Positions 57,965 through 64,000 of a stretch of 64,000 nt of DNA are shown piece by piece; positions within the stretch are counted from its first letter, which is position 1; every line of letters begins with the position of its first letter. Source of the stretch: Sepioteuthis lessoniana (taxonomy: Eukaryota; Mollusca; Cephalopoda; Myopsida; Loliginidae); the NCBI GenBank assembly GCA_963585895.1, contig OY757911.1, positions 62,885,101 to 62,949,100 on the forward strand. Direction: 5' to 3'. The position numbers were made by a program, and so were the translations under genes. The notes under the pieces are model-generated. The model was not told the origin of the DNA, ran no database searches, and was given only the letters and a program-made list of their open reading frames with translations.

Positions 57965-58700
57965 TTTGCAGGCAAATAGTTTGTAGTTAAGTTTAATATT
58001 AAACGAGTCGGAGCTCATTTGTTTTCGCACAGTTAAAGGGATTCAAGTATTGCAATTTAGAACAAATAATTCTATGTAATATTCATCATCTCATCATCTT
58101 GTCGTGCCACTAGCACGGATATCCCTGACCTTCTCTCGCCACATTTCCCTATCGTTCATCACCTCTGGCAGGTCTTCAGGGCTACATCCCGTATCCTCAC
58201 ATAGCTGCTGAATGTATGTTCGTGCAGGTCGTCCTGCTTTTTCCCGGCCATATGTGGGGGTCCATAGGAGTACATCACTTATGAGCTCATCCCTGCTTCT
58301 CCAGCAGGGTCCTGCATGTCTGGTTCGTCTAACTTGGAAATTTTTCGTGATGGGAGACAGGTGGTCGTATAGTTGGTGTCTTCTGGGGTGTCCCCGCCAG
58401 GACTTGTTCAATATTGTATGGATGCACTATATAATACTAATCATTTTTTTTTGCTCAGAGTTCAATGGTTTCAAGTATAATAAATAATTGAATTGTTCCA
58501 TTTGATCCATAGAGTGGACCTAAAAAGGTACTACCACTCCTGATTCGAGTGAACTTGGGAGTAATTGCATTGAAGGGGGTACTCCAAATTCCCCAGATCT
58601 CCAGAACTGAAGCGTCACCATCAGATGTAGTTTAGTGTTGTATCCATGACACTCCTATTTTGGGGGTTGGAGGTTTTTACCCATCTGCAGTGGATGAAAT
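57142..58700 (-). mobile_element. family X copy 7, inverted, with repeated tails and nested LINE
   Basis: Reverse X tails or tail-like starts occur three times (about 57142-57165, 57500-57550, 57840-57885). Each leads into TTGTTTAT, a (TG)n or (TA)n tract and reversed modules. The head body lies at the far end (58510-58690: CATCAGATGTAGTTTAGTG; TTTTTACCCATCTGCAG). A LINE fragment lies at 58090-58411. (TG)n at 57561-57590 and 57897-57962 interrupts it, and an 18-bp TTTATCAAGTAATTCT repeat is at 57368-57420. Confidence 0.8.
58086..58411 (-). pseudogene. RTE-like LINE C-terminus, intact 105-residue end
   Basis: Minus frame 58411-58097: MNKSWRGHPRRHQLYDHLSP, RRTRHAGPCWRSRDELISDV, LLWTPTYGREKAGRPARTY, QQLCEDTGCSPEDLPEVM, WREKVRDIRASGTTR, then a stop and TGATGAGATGATGA. 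It is the same C-terminus as at 33840-34060 but undamaged, so a younger 5'-truncated copy. It lies between family X sequences. Confidence 0.88.
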
Positions 58701-59219
58701 CAGAATATTTTATGCTCTGCCAACTGAACCACACTTCTATCTAGGATCAGAGTCTAGTATCTGTACTTGTAGAAATTATATGTTTATATGTAGAAATTTT
58801 ATGTTTATATGTTTATTTTTAAATTCTTAAATAGATTTTTTGAAATCATACAACAACAAAAATTCAACATAGAATTAATTATTCTAGCAAGTTTATACAG
58901 TTTCAAAGTCGCAAAATTTGGAAACAGATTTGTAATAATGAAACAAATACAACAACCATGTTGATATAACAACATGATTTATCATTACATAGAAATAATA
59001 CGAGGTGTATAAATATATTTACCATTACATAGAAATGATACAAGGTTGATAATATATTGTTAAAAGCTTCGTCTCCATATATATAAAAAAAAATGAAGAG
59101 TAGAACTTGCTGCCGTAGGATAAACCCTAGCAGAGGGAAAATCCAAACAGATATCTTCGAGAGAGACTCATTATCCCTACTAATAATTGTTAAAGCAATG
59201 TCTCTAAATCTTATAGTAA
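58701..59219. other. no recognised feature
   Basis: AT-rich. The 108-residue minus frame at 58903-59229 is hydrophobic and AT-driven, with no motif. Confidence 0.45.
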
Positions 59220-60125
59220 GAAGATCCAAAGGGGAGCAACAAATTTACAAGAAAAGATAAAGCACTTCATGCACATGGATGACATTAATGTCTTTAATAA
59301 GAATGAAAAATGATTAGAAAGCTCAATAAAAACTCTTAGAATATTCAGCCAACATATGAGAATGGAACTTAGAATTGAAAAATGTGCAACGCTTATAATG
59401 AAAATTGAGAAAAGAGGAACATCTTAAGAAATAGAACTACGAAATTAGGAAAGCATCATAACAAAGAAAAAGAAACTAACAAATTCCTGTGAATATAAGA
59501 AACGGATACCAGACGGAGATGAATGAAAATGCAATAATTGAACAGTTAATCTTATATTAAGCGAATGAAATAAGCTGGTAAAGAAGGAATACAAGTGTAA
59601 ACACGACTGGGTAGGAAGGCATCCAACTGACCGAAATTTGACCATACTGATAAATAGTTCATGACAAACCATAATATGACATCGTAAATGAAACGTACAA
59701 GTTTCTTTGTGAATTTAATATATAAACGGATTACCCAGTCGAGGTCACAAGGTCAGATTTAGTTTTAATTAACAAAAAAAAAAGACTTGTCATCTCGAAT
59801 AGTTCCATCAGACCTTAGAACTAAAATTCTAAAAAGTGAAAAACTTAAGAAATAGCTGTAATATATTTTTTAAAGATTTGTGGAATATGTGGGTAACAGA
59901 GATACCAATCGTAATTCGAATCATTAGAACAGTCCCCAAGGACCAGGAAATGAGACTGGAAGAAGAATCAAGATCACCTAAACCACAGCACGGCTAGAAT
60001 ACTGGTAAAATCTCAAGAAATCTGAGGATACTTGCTATCACTCACTCCAGTGAAAAACCATCAGTCATAGCAAGAAAGGAAAACTCTCAAGGAATAAAAG
60101 AAAAGAAAAAGACGATAACAAGAAA
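59220..60125 (+). mobile_element. RLE-LINE copy, internally deleted
   Basis: RT-end part: FMHMDDINVFNKNEK (the YMDD-box region), LESSIKTLRIFSQHMRMELRIEKCATLIMK. It jumps near 59570 to KLVKKEYKCKHDWVGRHP, then LWNMWVTEIPIVIRIIRTV and LRILAITHSSEKPS. The sequence between RT thumb and zinc knuckle is missing. The (AAT)n at 60157-60201 follows its 3' end. Confidence 0.82.
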
Positions 60126-60156
60126 CATCAATTATCGCTGGTATAAAAATCTAGCA

Positions 60157-60158
60157 GC

Positions 60159-60201
<43 letters not shown>
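60157..60201. repeat. (AAT)n between two LINE copies
   Basis: About 15 AAT units between the 3' end of one RLE-LINE and the start of the next recognisable one. It may be the 3' tail of the first. Confidence 0.95.
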
Positions 60202-60203
<2 letters not shown>

Positions 60204-61073
60204 CAAAAGGGAGGTTACATTACCATCTCTAAGGAACCAGGACTGGAAAAATGTCATGGTAAAAATCGGAAAAAAAATTGTTAAAAAAATATCCCAACAG
60301 ACAACATCACCGAACTAAACGGTGTAATTTATGCAGTAGCAAAGCTTGTTAGTGATAAAATTGGAAGCCGAACAGAAATACAAAACCTGGATGAGAAATG
60401 AGGCTAGAATGACATATAAAGTAACTGAGAGAACAAGTGAAAGTACTACGGAAGGAAAAATATACAAGGACACAATGGAATGAAAATACTGAAAACAGCA
60501 AACAAGTTGGTCAACCCAACTGTAAGAAATAGATTGAAAGATACTGAAGACAGAAGGGAGACTTAAAAATACTGGAATAGGATCAAGTAATACATGCAAA
60601 ACAGGACATTCAAAAACAACGAAAGAAAATTCTGCAAACAAAAGAATGCACAAGTGCAAATCAACAATCGAATACAAAGGAAACAAAACAGTATGGAAAC
60701 AGAAAGAACGTTACAGAAAGATCGGATCGATAAATAAGATGTAAAAAGAATTACAAGGACTTGAAGTAGGTCCCGAAGCGAACATAATCCTTGACTTACA
60801 AAGAGTAACACTCAAAAAAGTACCAAATTGGAAAATACCTGTCCATGATGGTAAACATGAATTCTAGTTTTAAAAAATATATGTCCATCTACGACAAATT
60901 AGTTCTGCAACTGAGGAGAAACAAGCATACCTGAATGGATGATTAAGGGGAAAACTTCCCTGATACAGAAAGACCGAAAAAAAGAAACCATCAGTAATAG
61001 AACGACATCGTGTCTCCCTATATGGGGAAAAATCTTCATCGCACAGATTAAAAAACGTGTCTCCTAATATGGT

Positions 61074-61332
61074 AAGTAAAGTTGGCGACCTTAGTAACGA
61101 GTAACCCGAAGGTTCCTTTTTCGATAACTACTACACCGGGGTGTAGGGGAGGGCGCTATTCCATTCCCTGAATTCCTACACTTCACCCTTGATTCTTACC
61201 TTATCATTCTGAGTGTTAATCAAGGCGGCATCAAGTACCATTTTTTGAATCTTTGGTATGACTCGACGTGGGATTGAACCTCGGTCTCCCGGACCATTGA
61301 CAAACACTCTACTCGTTAGGCCAACGGCCCGG
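61074..61332 (-). mobile_element. SINE D in the RLE-LINE
   Basis: AGTAAAGTTGGCGACCTTAG to the head GTCTCCCGGACCATTGAC and TTAGGCCAACGGCCCGG. Clean, full-length copy. Confidence 0.93.
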
Positions 61333-61404
61333 TTGTATGCCACAAACTGTTTAGGAAAAAACAGAAGAGGTGCTACAAGGTAACAAGAGAACAAATGACC
61401 TACT

Positions 61405-61628
61405 ATATATCCATATTTACCAACCCCTTCCGCTCGGGCAGGATATGACACAAGGTCAATTTTTAAGTAGAGTTTAACAGGTTTGAATTCAGAGTTTTCC
61501 TTCTCTTAAACTAGTTGCCTCACTAAGGCTGAAGAACCTAGTATTTGCCCATAGCTGGAGGGAGAATAATTGGATTCATACCTTTCCCAAGGGTATTAGT
61601 ACAATGTTAAATGCAATCAGCCTCGTCC
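61405..61628 (-). mobile_element. SINE A in the RLE-LINE, head truncated
   Basis: ATATTTACCAACCCCTTCCG to AATCAGCCTCGTC; it lacks the tRNA head. LINE sequence ATGACCTAC.ATAT occurs on both sides (about 61396 and 61633), an imperfect target duplication that places the insertion in the RT region. Confidence 0.9.
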
Positions 61629-61924
61629 TACTATGACCTACAATATATCGATCAACACACACTCAAGGTAAAAAAATGGGCGGAAAAATATGTCCATAGA
61701 TTAATAACATAAAGGCTTATGATATCGTCCTAAAGACTTGGATTATAGAATTTCTAAAAATGCATAAGATATCCGAAAAAAAATTTAAACTTCACGATGA
61801 AAGTTATCGAAAACTAAGAGGTGGAATTAGTAGCAGGATGCAGAAAGAAACACCTGCAGAGGTGAAAATTCAAAGAGGCATCTACCTGGGAGTCTCACTC
61901 ACGCCACTGCAATTTGTTATAACA

Positions 61925-62036
61925 ATAATGCCACCCAAGGGTATTTGTCCGAAAGTGAACGTAATAGCGCGACTGGAGTTCGAACTCGCTAACTGTAGTC
62001 CATTTCTTTAACTATTAAACCATGAGGACACTTCCC
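61925..62036 (-). mobile_element. SINE B head in the RLE-LINE
   Basis: CAAGGGTATTTGTCCGAAAG, GCGACTGGAGTTCGAACTCG (minus B box) and TTAAACCATGAGGACAC (minus A-box end). The body left of it is missing. Confidence 0.85.
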
Positions 62037-62041
62037 AAAAA

Positions 62042-62285
62042 GACTGGTTTGGTTTCTTTAATGACAGATCAAACTTCGTGGGTTATTTAATGCCATAGCC
62101 ATCCTTGTAGAAAAACGTTTATGGTACTATTTAACCCATAGCTGGGGTATTAAGGGGTACAAACCTTTCCAGAGGGTATTCGTCCATAAGGGAATATAAT
62201 AAGGCGACTGGAATTCAAACTCACAAACAACAATGTTACATTCGAGTTTGTTAGCTACTAAGTCACGAGGATAACCTCTCCCCGA
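62042..62285 (-). mobile_element. SINE B, full length, in the RLE-LINE
   Basis: GGTTTGGTTTCTTTAATGAC tail, ATTTAATGCCATAGCCATCC, TTTAACCCATAGCTGGGG, GGCGACTGGAATTCAAACTC and AGTCACGAGGATAACC. It abuts the SINE B head above in the same orientation. Confidence 0.9.
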
Positions 62286-63744
62286 TAAAGAACGGAGGAC
62301 ACTGATACGCTCGATAATAAATTTACAGTCAAGATACAGAAATAGAATTTGGCATTGAAAAATGTACAATATTGACAATGAAAAATGGTAAAAGAGAAAC
62401 AGGGGAGGGAATAGAACAGTAAAATCAGGATAGAATCAGAATGTTTACAGAAAAGGAAAATTACAAATACTGTACAATATTAAAAGCAAACACCATCAAA
62501 GAGACATAAAGGAAAAAGTAAGAAAAGTGTACCTCATAAGAACAAGAAAACTTTTCGAAACCAAGCTCTGCAGTAGAAATCTCATCAAACGAATAAACCC
62601 TTCAACTGTCTCTCAAGTAAGATTACGCGGACCATTCTTAAAATGGCCAAGAGAGGCATTCAAACAAATCGACTAAAGGACAAGGAAATAGATGATGCAC
62701 AAGGCTTTACAGCCGAGCGATACAGACTATATGAGTCAAGAAACGAAGTGGAAAGACAACTAACCAGCACTGAGGATTGCGGGAATGTAACTCCTTAAGG
62801 ACTCGGGGAATACATTAAAATAGCAAAGAAAGGTTAATTATAGCAGCCAGTGACAATATCAACTCAAGGTCACACAGTAAAACAATAAAATGTTGAAAAA
62901 AATAATCTGAAGAAAAACACTTAATATGGATATCTAAATCGACAAATAGGAGAGATTGTCCGTAAGTTGACCAAAACATGGCTAAAAAGTGAAACCTAAT
63001 GAGAGAAACTGAATCTCTCTTTATTGCAGCACAAAAGGACGCCACGAGAACAAATTATATCAAGGCGAAAATTAATAATAAGCAACAGAATAGCAAGTGT
63101 AGGTTATGTAGAAACAGAGATGAAACAGTTAATCATATAATACGTCAACGCATGAAACGGGCACAAAAGAAGAACAAGAGTAGGTATGACTGGCTAGGAA
63201 AAGTGATTCACGGAAAATTCTGCAAGCGATTAAAATTTGATCAAACTACAAAATGGTAAATGCACAAACAATAAAATGAGACGCATAAAAATTTCTAGGA
63301 TTTCCAAATTTAAACTCGTCCTCAAGACCGGATTTTGAGATATAATCTCGACCTGAATACCTGAGCTAATGTTAATTAACAATGAAAAAAGAATTTGTAA
63401 TCTAGTAGATTTTTCTGTTTCGGGAGTTCATTGAGTAAAAATAAAAGAAAATGAAAAGATAGACAAATACTTGGACCTTGCTAGAGAACTGAAAAAGCTG
63501 TGGAACATGAAAGTGATGGCGATACCAGTTATAGATGGTGCACTTGGAACAGTCTTCAGGGGCTTCGAAAAGAGACAGGAGGAATTGGAAATCAGAGGAT
63601 GTATCTAGAACCTACACACTACAGCATTATTAAAATCAGCTAAAATACTGAGCAGAGTCCTGGAGACCTGAGAAGACTTGCTGTCACTCAGCTTCCAGTG
63701 AAAGACCACCAGCTGACGCCGGTGTGAAAAATTCACAAGTTATC

Positions 63745-64000
63745 ATTGATAATAAAGAATGGAATTCCGAATTGAAAAATGTTATATGCTTATAATGATA
63801 AAAGAAAAAAAGAAATCACAGAGGGAATTGAACTGTCCCATGAGAAAAATATCAGACTACTTAGAAAAAAGGAAAGCAACAAATATCTGGGAATATTAGA
63901 AACAGACACCATTAAACAAACACGAAAGAAAAAAGTAAGATATGAAGACCTCAGATGGGCAAGAAAACTTCTTGAAAGCAATGTCTGCTTTAGAAAACTG
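63745..64000 (+). mobile_element. third RLE-LINE copy, continues past the window
   Basis: Encodes MEFRIEKCYMLIMIKEKK, EGIELSHEKNIRLLRKKESN, KYLGILETDTIKQTRKKK and LRWARKLLESNVCFRKL, the RT-thumb region, cut by the window end. Head-to-tail with the copies at 59220 and 60202. Confidence 0.88.

Larger units (their letters stand above)
60202..63735 (+). mobile_element. RLE-LINE, longest copy, with four SINE insertions
   Basis: N-terminal and early RT: VTLKKVPNWKIPVHDGKHEF (60808-60865), a PEWM-type block near 60930, MGKN-like before 61073. After SINE D: KRCYKVTREQMTYY. After SINE A: IKAYDIVLKTWIIEFLKMHK (61709-61765) and VKIQRGIYLGVSLTPLQFVI (61862-61925). After two SINE B inserts: IEFGIEKCTILTMK (62337). 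The end has RETESLFIAAQKDATRTNYI, CRLCRNRDETVNHI (knuckle), DWLGKVIHGKFCKRLKFD and LRRLAVTQLPVKDHQLTP (63671-63725). The YMDD part is missing at the SINE B site. R2/R4-like by the knuckle plus PD-D layout. Confidence 0.87.

Noticed and set aside
60315-60811. Hydrophobic minus frames of 123 and 82 residues
   Set aside because: Antisense to the N-terminal half of the RLE-LINE, whose Lys-rich plus strand gives Phe/Leu-rich reverse frames.

Overview
This window looks like gene-poor, AT-rich, repeat-saturated DNA from an invertebrate animal. The mix of several tRNA-headed SINE families, Penelope-like retroelements (PLEs), three LINE types, Tc1/mariner relics and many (AT)n, (TG)n, (CT)n and (AAT)n microsatellites suggests a mollusc, most likely an octopod cephalopod. 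That assignment is inference from repeat style; no search was run. I found no convincing host exon, rRNA or functional tRNA. Every open frame I could recognise belongs to a retroelement or transposon, is antisense to one, or is low-complexity sequence.

Layout. 1-10 kb: microsatellites, scattered SINEs (here called A, B, C and D by their tRNA-like heads), a hammerhead-ribozyme-like motif at about 436-488 and an inverted pair of hammerhead-like tails at 8.3-8.5 kb. 10.4-14.2 kb: a broken but nearly full-length endonuclease-bearing PLE between microsatellites. 14-19 kb: mostly unrecognised DNA with a SINE-in-SINE insertion. 19.6-24.8 kb: fragments of one LINE family with a C-terminal zinc knuckle and restriction-like endonuclease (R2/R4-like, 'RLE-LINE'), some inverted, plus SINEs. 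26.9-29.6 kb: a second PLE and two more RLE-LINE pieces. 29.9-32.1 kb: a cluster of hammerhead-like motifs, including two inverted tRNA-headed units. 32.4-37.5 kb: two copies of an RTE-like LINE, one lying inside a modular SINE-like repeat ('family X'), and a short MITE. 39.1-41.3 kb: an I/Jockey-type LINE with RNase H. 43-58.7 kb: family X copies, a Tc1-type transposon with both ends, a mariner relic, and a 118-bp, 14-copy minisatellite grown inside one X copy. 59.2-64 kb: three head-to-tail RLE-LINE copies, the central one holding four SINE insertions.

How the parts relate. The LINEs and PLEs are the likely sources of machinery for the non-autonomous repeats. SINE B and family X share a 3' end that can fold into a hairpin, as expected if one RT recognises both. 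PLE tails and most hammerhead-bearing tails end directly at (AT)n tracts. The most interesting candidates are the tRNA-headed hammerhead units at 30.5-31.0 kb, a PLE tail joined to a SINE-like tRNA segment (8.63-8.80 and 13.97-14.19 kb), and the 118-bp array at 51.6-53.3 kb.
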